Shown: positions 24,595 to 36,295 of the stretch, one piece after another
How positions within the stretch are numbered: the first letter of the stretch is position 1
Layout of the letters: every line of letters begins with the position of its first letter
Assembly (NCBI RefSeq): GCF_015706575.1
Contig: NW_024037069.1
Span: 33,129,315 to 33,193,314 of the forward strand
Direction: 5' to 3'
DNA length: 64,000 nucleotides
Origin: Patiria miniata
Lineage: Eukaryota > Echinodermata > Asteroidea > Valvatida > Asterinidae
Notes under the pieces: generated by a model
The model's input: the letters and a program-made list of their open reading frames with translations, nothing else
Told to the model about the DNA's origin: nothing
Database searches by the model: none
Translations under genes and position numbers: made by a program

Positions 24595-26377
24595 ATACAA
24601 TAAAACATTTTTTACTAGCAATTTTAAATGTTACGAAGGTGAAAAAACCCCAGAATGGTTGCTTGATGAATTTTGAGTTATCCATTTTTGATTCATTTAG
24701 AATTTAACAAAAATAAGTTTATATAGGAACAAATTAATACGATCTGAACTTAAACAGTTTACTTAAGACATGTTTAGAACTACAAATTTGAATGATAAAT
24801 AGAAAATGAAATCGGATATACATCGACCCGCATAGTTTTTATTTTGTTAATCCCCCCCTTCAAGCCAGCTCTGCTAAAAAGTGGCTGGTTTTGACCGAGA
24901 CAGAATTAGTATGAAAATTAATGTGCTCAGGAAATGTGTGCTTACTGTGGAAGATATTTATTTCGACTTACCCTTCGCAGTATCATTACTGCATTGTCTT
25001 GGGCATCGTTTGCGCACTAACTCCTCAAATCGTGCCATCCACTGGTGCATGTCTTCAGCATCCAGCAGCTCCGGTGGTTGACCGATGTTGCAAACCCTCG
25101 TCTTGCCCTCCACACAGTCAATGAATACTAAAACGATCAAATTAATAAGTTCAGAAAGATTTTTGAAAAATGCCAACCCTGACATTTAAGTTAACCAAAT
25201 GTTACTCAAAAACCTTATAATGGTTGCCATGAAAAAAAATCAACCAATAATTTTCCTTCCGAATTTAGTGTTTAACCTTAAGAGGGCCGGGCTATTTTGA
25301 TCAGCTCTCAGCCGGCGGGGGGGGGGGGGGGGGGGGCGGAGAAGGGGAGGGAGCGGATTCCGCCCCTCCTAAGATCTCGGCCATCGAGTGACGACAAATT
25401 TTGAAGCTCGGTAAATGCATAAAACAACTTGTCATGAACATACCCAAGAAACCTTATGACTATAGGTCAAAGGGTTTAGAATTATGGCTAATTAATTATT
25501 CATATGCATGAATGGTAATTCTGCTCTGTGTTTACTACGTATATGGGAAAAATTCAGTTTCATGCCGCATAGCGCCGAAATTTTAAAAATATTTTTGGTA
25601 TCAAAAGATGCGCAAGGCTCGATGCTAAAAGGTTGGGGGCGGATTCCGCCCCCGGCCTCTTTACGGTTAAGCTCTTACAAATGTACCCGAATTCTCCTAT
25701 GACCCAATTAGTGATGTCCAAGTAGGAATAATGCTTAGCCCATACAGGCTCGCCATCAGTTGGTCAGATTCCAATATGGGCAGTAGAGCATGGCAGCTTA
25801 TCAATGTTTTCACAGTAAGAGTGTGAAATTATTAAAAAACTTCGGATATGATTGAGTGACCGAGAATCATTGCAATCATCAATCCTTCTACTCCCAGTTC
25901 ATTCAGAAATTCACAGCAAGAATTATGTATATTAATAACCATTTATACAGTATGAAATTGTTGTCCCCCAAACTGAAATATGAACCCAGTGGCCAACTTA
26001 TAATGCAGGCGTTGTGGAACCCCCTCCCCTTAGAAGTTGGTGAAAGGCAGTAAAGAGCTGTTTAAATATTAAAAAAAACCAACAATCAGACTGAATAGAA
26101 AAGCCTTTTTGGAGAAAAGACAAAACTAGGATGCAGGGTTTGACTGCTCATGAAAACCTTGTCCAACTATATGCTCCTGACAATGTAAACTGATTCTGCA
26201 TGTTTCCGTGTAACTGCACAGTAAGCCAAAAACAACATACATGATGAAACACTTAAAATTTTACAAGAACAGGAGATTTTAAAAGAGTCTAAGAGAAAAA
26301 AAGACGATTTTACTAGCTTAATCAAACTTACCACTGATGGTTGCAAAGAATGACACAATTAACAAGAACCGCGACAT
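22332..26377 (-). CDS. Secreted discoidin (F5/8 type C) domain protein, copy 2
   Basis: Five exons on the minus strand: 26377-26332, 25127-24972, 23976-23844, 22997-22823, 22484-22332 (663 nt, 220 residues). Start ATG at 26,377 opens MSRFLLIVSFFATIS, a short signal peptide ending at a phase-1 donor. Exon 2 gives VFIDCVEGKTRVC... to RCPRQC, a four-Cys segment of about 50 residues that I do not recognise. Exons 3-5 form one F5/8 type C domain from DSCHQLGLEDGTIPDERI through CWIEVDLLQTT, GVITQGNEF and VRIYPTR to ELIQC. The first and last Cys match the family disulfide. There is no TM segment or other domain, so a secreted or matrix-bound lectin-like protein is expected; the ligand is unknown. 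All splice sites are GT-AG. Intron 1 carries a piggyBac-like MITE. Confidence 0.88.
24470..24600. repeat. Poly-C / (AAAT)n microsatellite
   Basis: A C run is followed by about 90 bp of AAAT units, within the intron between exons 2 and 3 of copy 2. The matching place in copy 1 (18,930-18,965) has a short A-rich run only, so the array grew after duplication or shrank there. Confidence 0.9.
25276..25666. mobile_element. piggyBac-like MITE (TTAA target)
   Basis: About 391 bp bounded by TTAA on both sides (25272-25275 and 25667-25670). The inverted ends read CCTTAAGAGGGCCGGG on the left and, in reverse complement, CCGTAAAGAGGCCGGGG on the right. A subterminal GGCGGATTCCGCCCC motif occurs near both ends; on the left it follows a run of about 20 G. 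There is no coding capacity. TTAA duplication with inverted ends starting CC is the piggyBac signature; the superfamily is inferred. Confidence 0.75.
26332..26377 (-). other. Signal-peptide exon of copy 2 (exon 1)
   Basis: This 46-nt coding exon is too short to show as a long open frame. It encodes MSRFLLIVSFFATIS and ends AGTG|GTAAG. Equivalent exons, all 46 nt with the same phase, are 36216-36261 (MSRCLAAVVVFAITC) and 50092-50137 (MSRYLAAEVVFAITC). Confidence 0.85.
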
Positions 26378-26431
26378 GATTATTAAATTCGACAGTGTAG
26401 TTCACAAACTTTGTGGACAAAATTAGTTGGC

Positions 26432-26438
26432 TGTGGTC
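26432..26438. promoter_or_regulatory. Conserved TGTGGTC (RUNX-like) motif upstream of discoidin start codons
   Basis: GGCTGTGGTCA lies 55-57 nt upstream of the ATG in copies 2 (here), 3 (36318-36324) and 4 (50194-50200), and in the orphan flank of copy 1 (19222-19228). In the spare flank at 37,898 it is changed to TGCGGGC. TGTGGT is the core bound by RUNX-family factors; use as such is inference. No clear TATA box was seen. Confidence 0.4.
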
Positions 26439-28370
26439 ATCAACACCAACAGAGGAGCAGTGCTGAGTCTTTTTACAAAACCTCGTTTCAGCCTCAAACT
26501 TGCAATGAAAGTAAAAGATAGAGGTACTGAAATGTCGATTTTACACAAGGGTCTTAATGGATTGCATATACTTGGTTGCACAACGGCACTTTACAAATTG
26601 AGCTTTTTAGAAATAAAACGGTTGCGAAATTGAAGAAAAAAATTGTCAGAATCAAGTCCAAATTTGGTGCATGGCACTCAATTGGATGAAACCTACTCTG
26701 TAACCAGCTTGAGTTGACAAAGCATGAAGAACGATGGCGCCGTACCATTGGGAATGAGTGAGTGAACTCGACAAAGTTCGGTTTACCCCAACTTCGTTTC
26801 CATAGGTACGATCTAGCTGCGCCATGTTGGTTTCCATCATGCCTTGCGCGATTTTAGTGAAGGAACTCGTACGTGCCCATGGAGTCGATAATCAACCGCG
26901 GCGTTGCGCCCATAGACCAAACCGGGCACGCTATCACTTCTATCACGGAGGCCCTCATCAGTAAGAAAAGCTAGCTATTGTTCTGTCATGGAACATTTTA
27001 AATCTATTGTTTGAGACACGACATGTTAAGAAGTACAAATGTAAAAAGAAAACCTGAAAATCGAATACAACTGATCCCGCATATTATTTAGGGAGATGGG
27101 GGTGGGCCATCAAAGTTGATATATTACACCACAAACATTACATCAAAACTGAAGCTTGACTGTCTTTTGAGAGTCAAGTCAACCTCTCTGTTTTTGGTTA
27201 TATTCCCACATTGCCCTTCTATTGAACCAGGGCACAGTAGGAATTTCGTTCTATTTTGATGTAATTTGCTATATTTAAGGAGAGTTGAAATTATTATTTC
27301 TACATTGCGCTACTACTGACCCTAGGCAAAATGGGAATTTTGTTAATTTGATGCACTTTTTATAGGTAAGGGGTGTTCAATTTACCCATGGGGTAATATT
27401 CCCACATTGCGCTTCTACCTTACCCGGGCAAAGTGGGAACTACAGGCAACTGTGATGTATTTTGCTATAGATAAGTGCTGTTCAAAGTACCCATTGGTAA
27501 TATTCCCACATGGCCCTACCACAGAACCTGGGCAAAGTGGGAATTACTGGCAATTGTGATGTCATTTGCTATAGATACGGGCTGTTCAAAGGACGCATTG
27601 GTAATGTTGTAGGTTTGTTTAGGGGAAGAAACGAAATTCATTACGTTTCCCGTCAAACATTGAAGTGTACTTTTTCTGTGTTTCAATGAAATCAAGTTAC
27701 TCACAAGGGTGTTTTCATGTTAGTGTATTTAATACATGGTTGGAAATTCTCAGAAATATATTCACCAACCTGTAATTATCATTAAAAATTAAAATTATAA
27801 TTAGAAGACTTCTAATGCTTTATTATATTTTTATTTTACATTGTCACTTTTTATGCCATTTGCGCATTTCCTACAAGTTATTCAGACAATATAACACAGA
27901 CAGGAACATTATTTAGATTAAAGCCAACTAAGTCCAATAAAAAAAGTCAAACAATTAAGCGTACTCAATGTAAAGCTAGCACTTATGTAGAAATTAATGT
28001 TTGCATGCTATCATTTCAGAAATATCTCAGAACCTACTATCATTGGGAACCAACCTAACTGGGGACCGACTGAGCGATCGACTGAGCGATCGACTGACCG
28101 ACCGACTGACCGACCGACCGACTTTCACTTTTTGTGACCTAAACTATTTCGTTAAAACTTAAACTAGCAATTTGCTGACATGTAAGCCAAATTTTCCCTT
28201 TTTTATACACTCCATAAATGAACAACACCTCCGTGTTAACCAAGCTCTTTCTGTTTTCTCAGGTGTACGAATCAAACCTAATCTAATGCGCTTTGATTTC
28301 TAACATTCCAATAGACCACAGGGAAATCAATAATAGGTGCATAGATAGACAAGTTTACATATGCAACTTG

Positions 28371-28442
28371 GGCGGGGTTTGAACCTGCGACCTCTGGAGT
28401 ATCGTACCGGTGCTCTGCAATTGAACTGGGTTGTCCAGTCTC
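28371..28442 (-). repeat. tRNA-derived SINE head (copy S4)
   Basis: Counterpart of the SINE at 21,161 in the duplicated block, with the same decayed A box (GCAGAGCACC) and intact B-box-like GGTTCAAACC. Confidence 0.65.
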
Positions 28443-29300
28443 ATGCCACACGCACTTGGCATCATTTAATTAGGCAATCCAAATGAGTGCAAGTGCCATT
28501 TTCGTCATCAGATTTTTTCTCGACCGACTGACCCTACTTCAGAGGCAAAACAATATGAGAGTCGTACAGACAAAGAGGGACGCCGTATATAAAGGTAGAA
28601 ACCAACTGCTTAGCATCTTAGAATTACATGACTATGATAGCTCTTTTAATGAATGCTTTTAATCATCACCAATCACTCAGAATGCAATTATCATGTATTA
28701 ATTAAACAACAACGTAGCTGAATAAAGTATATATTATACTCAGCAAAAAGGTAAAAGTGAATGTGTGCCATCATAATAGGTGCACGATGTGCAAGTGTGT
28801 GCTATAAAGGTGCCAGTAACCCTTTAACGTTGTGCATGGACGATCCAAAATAGAAGATCCAGTGGATGTTAGTCTAAAGCAAGAAAAATAAGGGCGTGAA
28901 CGTATACAACATTAGTAGAGTGAAAATCGTTTATGTACCACTGAACGTGAAGCATAATTATTTACATTATGTGCAACTTAAGAGGGAGATTTGAACGACA
29001 AAACATCGTAACCATGTCTGTTATGGTTTCAATAAAGGAACTTGTAATGATACATTATTTTATATAACCATTTGATTAAAATTGCAATCTACCAACTCGC
29101 ACAATATCTGAACAAATTATCCGTTGTTTCATTCTAAAATGAACAACACGGATACCAAACTCTTTCTGTTTTCTCTAGCTATACGAAGTAAACCAAAACT
29201 AATATGCACTCTAATTTGTAACGTTCGAATAAACACAACCAGACATTGAACATAGGTGCATATATAATAAGTAGAACGTTCAACAATCAAACTGACAGAA

Positions 29301-29366
29301 GCGGGGTTTGAACCTGCGACCTCCGGAATACCGTACCGGTGCTCTACCAAATGGGTTTTCCAGTCC
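29301..29366 (-). repeat. tRNA-derived SINE head (copy S5)
   Basis: Counterpart of the SINE at 22,084. It has TTGGTAGAGCACCGG and GGTCGCAGGTTCAAACC, and lies about 160 bp past the copy 3 stop codon. Confidence 0.7.
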
Positions 29367-29529
29367 TATGTTGGGGGTTCCACGTTATGTCCATACTTTT
29401 GTTCAAGGGTGCTAGTGGAATCGCTTTTATTGCTTAAGGATATGCAAAGATGTTCCATGTTCAATTGTTTCGAAAACAAAAAGAGTGGGCCACGAATCAT
29501 TACAATACTGAACATCACTCCACATGGAG

Positions 29530-32500
29530 TTAATTCATCGGACATTGAATCAACTCAAACCGAAGCACACGTTTACTGATGTGGTTAATAGGATAAATAC
29601 GAACAGTGGACGCCATGATGGCCTGGTTGAAGTAATTAGTGTGAGGGGTAGAAGCAGAGTCGATATCCCCGCCATCAAACAACTGTTAAGAAAGGTTAAC
29701 AGAAGAAAACGGTGTAAAGGAAAAGAATACATACATTTTCCTCTCAAAAAAGTACACAAGATACGGCGTTAAGTAATTTTCCCTTAAATCTTAACAAGAC
29801 GGATATAATTGCTTCTCTAGTACACCTGCTGTTATGAATTATGGCTTCCCCATTTACAATGGAAATGTCAATAGTTGTGTCACTCGTGTGTTACTCATTT
29901 TTGTTTAAGAATTTCTTGACGACACCTTACACAATCGATCGGAACTCACTTACAACTGTATCTTGCTCAATAACAGTTACCCATGTAATTATTGAAGCAC
30001 TTATACGGCAAGCCTACCTTGATATCACCATTGGTTTCCTTGATGTACTCGTAGCCAGATGAAGGTGTAGGCTTGTAGGACACCTTAAATTCTGTCACAA
30101 GATATGAGACCCAGGAGAATTTATTTCCTTGCGTGATGACGCCAGAAACCCTAGTCGTTTGGAGGAGATCCACCTCAATCCAACATGAGCGCGAGCTATC
30201 ATGAGCACACAAACCAAAAGAGACTTTAATCAGTGCCATTGATAAACAAGCGCGCAGGTCAAAGGCGGGGAAATAATTTTCCTGTGAATACAAATAATTA
30301 TATTATTAAACGTTGCTATCTACGTGGTACGTTAACTAGGCATAACCGAATCTGAAGAAGAGCACATAGTAAGTGAAGCATACTTTAGTGGTATTTTCGG
30401 AACGTCAATACTATAATTAGGATACTAAGCTGTTTGGTAAGGAGCCATTCAAGTGGCAACGACTCGCCACTCTTACAAGTCTAATTCCAAGGCCTTGTGT
30501 GGATTTTGATCCTCTTAGCACCGTCAAAGCACCACAGTGATATAGAGGGCGCTATTACCAAGATGAATTCCGGTTGGAAACTTTGGCACTTGGATCCAAG
30601 AGATTCTGAGCATGCCTCAAACACGCTTAATGAGCTCTTGGAAAATGTCGGGACTCGGTGCCAAAGTTCAAACATGATTGTTAATTATCTTGTTCATAGC
30701 GCACCTGTCACCACAATGGTTGAGGACGTTAACAGGGATCGAAATCAGCTACATTCAGGTCGAGTGACCTACCAGTATATCGTGGCCCAATATAATGGGC
30801 CATTCAGTCGTGCCAGGGCAGCAGGTCTTTTGTAACTTGCACTTGATGCTCGGATGCGCTCATCAGGAATGGTGCCGTCTTCAAGACCCAGTCGCTGACA
30901 ACTATCTGCTATCAAAATCAAAATATAACTATGGATGATTAAAAAAGTTGAAGGATATACGTATGAGTTGGTTGTACGTTTTTTTTCATTATATTTCCAT
31001 TTTTTTTTCTAAATTAGTAACAGTTTCAATAACGACAACATGCAGTGACAATATGTGTTGACAAAATATTAAGTAACCATTTCTTAAATACTCTCAGACA
31101 CTTAATGGTCAAAGGTCTGAATGCCAGGATGTATGAAGGAAACTTTGGGGAAAAACCTGTTTGATTACATTTGACGTAGCCTATTCATTGAAATTGGTGG
31201 CCCATATAATTTATTTTAGTGCCATATTGATAAACATGAGAAAAATGTCAAATTTCATGGCGGTCGGCTACTATCAGAAGTTGCATCAGATTGTGCCCCT
31301 CTCAAGAAATGGAAAAGAGACATGGTATGATCGAAATTGTTCGACTATGAATTTCTTCAAAATATACAATTCATCCCAAAAGTGATTTATTCAAGACATC
31401 TAAGGAATTAAAAAAAAACGAATATAAAAAACACACCCCTGAATATCGAATACAAACGATCCCTGCACATTCTTGTGATATTTGGTCATATCTTTCCTTT
31501 AAGCTATGCCACAAAAGAGTCTGGTTTTGAGTGTTACAAATTGTACTCAGGATATTTTACTCAGAGTAGACTATATTTATTGCGACTTACCCTTCGCAGT
31601 ATCATCAGTGCATTGTCTCGGGCATCTTTTCCGTACTAACTCCATGAACTGTGCCATCCATTGGTGCATGTCTGTTGCATCCAGCTCCGGTGGTTGACCG
31701 AAGAAACAAACCCTCGCCTTGCTCTCCACACAGTCCATAAATACTAGAAATATATCGAATTATAAGCACACAGAACACATTCACTGCAAAATTCATGGAG
31801 GTGATAACATAGGTTTTTCCGGCTATTTAAAAACATCTTTTTGTTCGAATTTTCCAAATCTCGTCCGATACAAAACTCACACCCTTTTACCAAACCAATT
31901 TAGTCGTTTAACGTTCATTTCAAAGTTTGGTCACCCTTTTGATACACCGGGTCGAGAATTTTCGTCTTTACAGATTATATTCGTCTAGGCTGTTGCTAGA
32001 TGGCAGCATTCGGAGATCAAATTCGTCTTTTATCAATCAATTTAAAATTGGTTTTAAGAAACTTAGTCAGGTGTAGTCTAAATCATTTCCCTTGTGTCCC
32101 CAAGTGTACATTCGTTTGCACGATTTTTCGACCAAAGCTGAGTACTTATCTCAAAGAAATGTTACCAAAAAAGCAAAGATTAGCAATATCAACAATACAA
32201 CATTATTTATAATAAACAAAAGAAAAGGTAAAGCCTTACAATAAAATTTAAAAAAAAATGTCAAAAGCCAGGAATCGATAAGCCATTAATTTGCTTGAAC
32301 TGAATTTAAAGTTGTCTGACAAAATACGAAATTAAATATTGGAAGTGCACTAAATCAATGTTGACGTAAGAAATTTGAATATTAGATATGGTAAAATCCG
32401 AATGATAAACGTTTTAAAATATGAGAAACTTCATTTGCGATTATCTCGAAAACGCTTTTTCTTCAAAGTCGACATTGTGGCTCTTCATGAAAACGGTAAC

Positions 32501-35500
32501 GAAATGGTTGCTAACGCAACGCGTCTGCTGTTGTTAGCCAAAGCCTGTCCGACTACGTACTTAGACGCTATACCAGAGCAGTGACATTCATGCACCCCCA
32601 AAACATGGCATTTTCAACGTTGTGTTTCTCAGAAAATGTGCTCAGTATGATTGAAATGTTAAAATATAACGTAACAAGAAATTCTAAACTTATTGTCAGT
32701 GAAAATAATCGCCGTCATCGATGCCAAAATGTCAATACTAGTTACTGGTGAAACTGACCTTAAAGTCTGGAAGAAATCGTTCAAAAACTTCCCCAAATCT
32801 ATGTATTAATATCAATCTCTGGGAATCTTCTCAAGTTGTTATTTCCCAAGTAGTTAGACACTTATATAATGTACGTATATTCCGAAGTTCGGCTTAATCT
32901 GTTGTTGCAAACGCTGGTGTTACACCTGGAATTATTTCCATGGAAAATTTCGACGAGGATTTTCTGCCTTAAGCGCTACCGGTTGATCGATTTCGGCCAA
33001 GCAACACAATAACGTACGGTAGATTAGCATAATCATTAGCGTCACTCGGCGTGTTTTGGCGTGGGCCTCGGTATCGAACAATGGAAGCCGGCAAAAAGGG
33101 TGATATTGATCAATTAATAACTCGTGAACAAGGCTTTTATGCAATTGTTTACTGCACACTATAATGGATGAGAACCTTAGTAATATTCGTGAGGCTAAAA
33201 GATTGACAGATATTGCAAACGCGAGAGCTACAACTTTAAAAAATGCACGTAGCCAGGCCAATTTTTTCCAATTTCAACGAAAAGTAATGAACATATCACA
33301 AGGATTGTTAGCACTTACTCATTATATGGGAAATAAATCCTGAAAGTTGCATGAAGATACTGTCTTCTAAACTGGAGATATTCCGTAACCTGTAGAAATC
33401 GCCCTTCGCAACCACTAGGCTGCACTGTCCTGAAATATAGCATTAGTTTGATATTGGGCATTGGACATCCACATTCGTTTGAACAGACAAGGTCCATTTT
33501 GTTGTTTGGATATTGGACATTAAGTCGGGCATTCAAATTTGTTTGTACCGGCACATGTTTTATTTGGATATTGGACAATGGATAAAACGTTTGCACAGCA
33601 AATGTCAATATAGGTTTTCCCGGCTATTTTAAAACATTTATCATTCGAATTCCCTGTTTTTAATATTGAAATTCGTCCATCAACACATTATATGGAAAAA
33701 ATAGACCTGGCTACGTGCATTTTTGAAAGTTGCAATATCTGTCAATCTTTTCAAGCCTCACGAATATTGGTAAGGTTCATATTCTTCGAAATCGCACGAT
33801 GACATCATCATGCCGTCACCTCAATTTTTACGTAATACACATCCCGGTCTACCTACGGAGTTTCAACCCAATCGAACTTACAGTTCTGCGGATAAAGGAC
33901 TTTAAAATATGCACATTTGTGATGACGTCACGTGACACACGATGACGTCATGATGACATCACTCTTCGAGTCACAACTTTGTTATAGGGACAATGCCTAT
34001 TCTGAAGAAGTACGACAAAGATCAATGCCAAAAAGTGATGCGTAAAAAAATCGTGTACAAAGTCTATGGGATTTTGCATGAACAAAAAGCATATGTTCAT
34101 ATGCTTTTTTGGTTATATCTTTGTGCATATGCAGTGAGGTAAATTATATGCAAGAACATACTGTAGTTCCAAGACAAACTTTTCCACATAGAACTTTAAG
34201 GCCAAACAAAAAGTATCCGGTTTCTGGTATGCGCGCGCGTCTCCGTAGCCATGCTGCACAATTTTAACTTGTTTTTAGATTGGGTTATGATCGAGAATAA
34301 GTTTCATGTGGCCTCTCTGGACTCCCATATATTTGCACTAAGTTTAGTTGGGCACCATTTGCAGTCATCAGCCAACATTTGAAGCAAAAAAATCAGGTAA
34401 AAAAAAAACAAAGCGCGTCGCCGCACCACTTTTTGGGCAAGCTCCACACCAGAAACCGGAGACTTTTTTTTTGGGGGGGGGGCCTAAAATACACAAACTA
34501 AACATGACGTAACGAGCCCCGCAATGACATCATCGTAGCAGCACTTGTCAATGCACAATGGTTTCATTGCGGTGTTGATGTGCACCAAGTTTGAAGTCAA
34601 TCCCATGAAAGAAATTAACATTTTAAATATTAAAAAAAAATCACACGAAAATCAACAGATGACGTCATCGTGATGTCACTTTGGAGTTTGCATACTTGGG
34701 ACATCATCTACCTATCAGGCAATGAGTTTCAGGACGATCGGACCGTCTCTTATATGTGTTTTGAAAAAAACGCAGTTTGATGACGTCATCGTGTCTTCAC
34801 TCCTTTTTCAAAAATGTGTACATTGATGTATGATGTAACATACCTATACATATAACAAAACAATCGTGAATTTATCTTGTTATGTTGATGAAATATCGGT
34901 CAAAAATCAATATAAAATCAGTTGATGACGTTATCATAACGTCACCTCAATGTTCATCGATAACGCATCCTATAGAACGTACCTAGTACCTACATACCTA
35001 GTTTTAACCCAATCGGACTTACAGTTCTGTGGATATAATCGGACTTACAGTTCTGTAGATAGGACTTTTAAATGTGCACATTTAAGATGACGTCACGTGA
35101 CCCCCGATGACGTAATTATGACGTCATTCTTCGGAACGCATTTTCACTATAGATCTTTACCTGAGATAAGTTTAATCGGAATATGACTTTGTGTAGGGTC
35201 AAAAGTGCCTTCTACAAAAAACGTGTACCGAGCCTAACAAAACGACTGCTTTTTCGCAAATTTGAAAAAAAAATCAGAAGATTAACAAAAAGAAAGGCTT
35301 TTTCGTAATTTTGCGAAGGTGCCAAAAAAAAATCCTTTAAAGAAAACAAAGGCTGTTCCGGCAAATTTGCCGAAAGAGCCAATTAATCAGGTGTCATGAT
35401 TTTAAAGGATGTTTCAGACTGTCATTCACTAACAGTCCAGTAAGGTATTTCTTGATGATTTAGTAGTTTTGTTATTCAATGTTTACAAATGTTGTGTATT

Positions 35501-36261
35501 CCCTTTAATAAGAGAACAATTCTTGTCACGAAACTAACAGACAACCCCATAGGGCCTACTATGTTAAAAGCGAAAACGTTTGCTCCCTCAAATGTGCTGG
35601 AACACAACTTTGTATTGATTTACCTTCTAAACCAATGCACCCGCCGGAAACAAGCGGTAAACCTATTGTAGCGTGCCGAGGGGGAGGGTGGCGACTATAA
35701 TCCTCTTAAAAATTCCGGACAATCTTACAAACTTAATCAAGGAAATAAAACTTGAAAAATATTTGACAGAAGCTCCCTTTTGTTTGTTTTTATTAAATTA
35801 GTCTCTTAATGCACATTGGGATTTCACAAAAATTAAATTCATTTCCTTCAGTTTTGCAACTCGCTTTCATAATATAAAAAATGTGTTTCAATCAGTTAAA
35901 TTAAATGAAATCCCAAATTAGAAGAGTGAAGCTCTTGGCTTCTTATTTTTATAAGAATATTTATTGAAATTGACACTTTGATATGATATGAAATTTGCAT
36001 CAAAAAGAGGAAATGTTTAGGATTGATAACAGAAGGTGCCATGACATTTGGGGGGGGGGGGTTGCAAAAACCAGAAATGAACCGTTAACGAGGTGTATGT
36101 TGCGACTGTCAACCGACGCAAGAAACTCATCACAGAAAAACAGTTAAAGACGATGTTATGTATTGAAAATTGAACAAAACAAAAGGAAATATGTCTTAAA
36201 ATTAAGTCGACTTACCACACGTGATGGCAAAGACTACAACAGCGGCTAAGCATCGCGACAT
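29530..36261 (-). CDS. Secreted discoidin (F5/8 type C) domain protein, copy 3
   Basis: Exons 36261-36216, 31743-31591, 30905-30773, 30195-30018, 29682-29530 (663 nt, 220 residues). Exon 1 encodes MSRCLAAVVVFAITC. Exon 2 encodes VFMDCVESKARVCFFGQPPE... to RCPRQCTDDTAK, four cysteines. The F5/8 C domain runs from DSCQRLGLEDGTIPDERI to RFELIQCPMN. Its first loop reads SASYKRPAALARLN; the fourth exon has one extra codon (SRSCW for SPCW); the last loop is INHISKRV, distinct from all other copies. Intron 1 is about 4.5 kb and filled with TGACGTCA-rich repeats. Splice sites are all GT-AG with the same phases as copy 2. Likely secreted; ligand unknown. Confidence 0.87.
31800..35400. repeat. TGACGTCA-rich repeat DNA in intron 1 of copy 3 (duplicated at 42,950-46,320)
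   Basis: About 3.5 kb matching the corresponding intron of copy 4 with scattered indels. From about 33,790 on it has many GACGTCA and ACGTGAC palindromes spaced by AT-rich DNA. At 35,240-35,390 three short hairpins follow one another (for example GGCTTTTTCG...CGAAGGTGCC and GGCTGTTCCGGC...GCCGAAAGAGCC), like 5' ends of the Helentron-like elements further right, on the minus strand. I found no matching CTAG end here. No gene is visible. Confidence 0.65.
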
Positions 36262-36295
36262 GTTGATAGTCTGTTCTGAAAGCTTGGTCTCCCGT

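Larger units (their letters stand above)
26395..29370. repeat. Duplicated intergenic block (partner of 19,185-22,160)
   Basis: Near-identical copy of the block left of copy 2, about 7.2 kb apart. It holds the flank of copy 2, the ATTCCCACATTG array (27,210-27,550), a GACC repeat (28,064-28,122) and SINE heads at 28,371 and 29,301. No gene seen. Confidence 0.85.
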
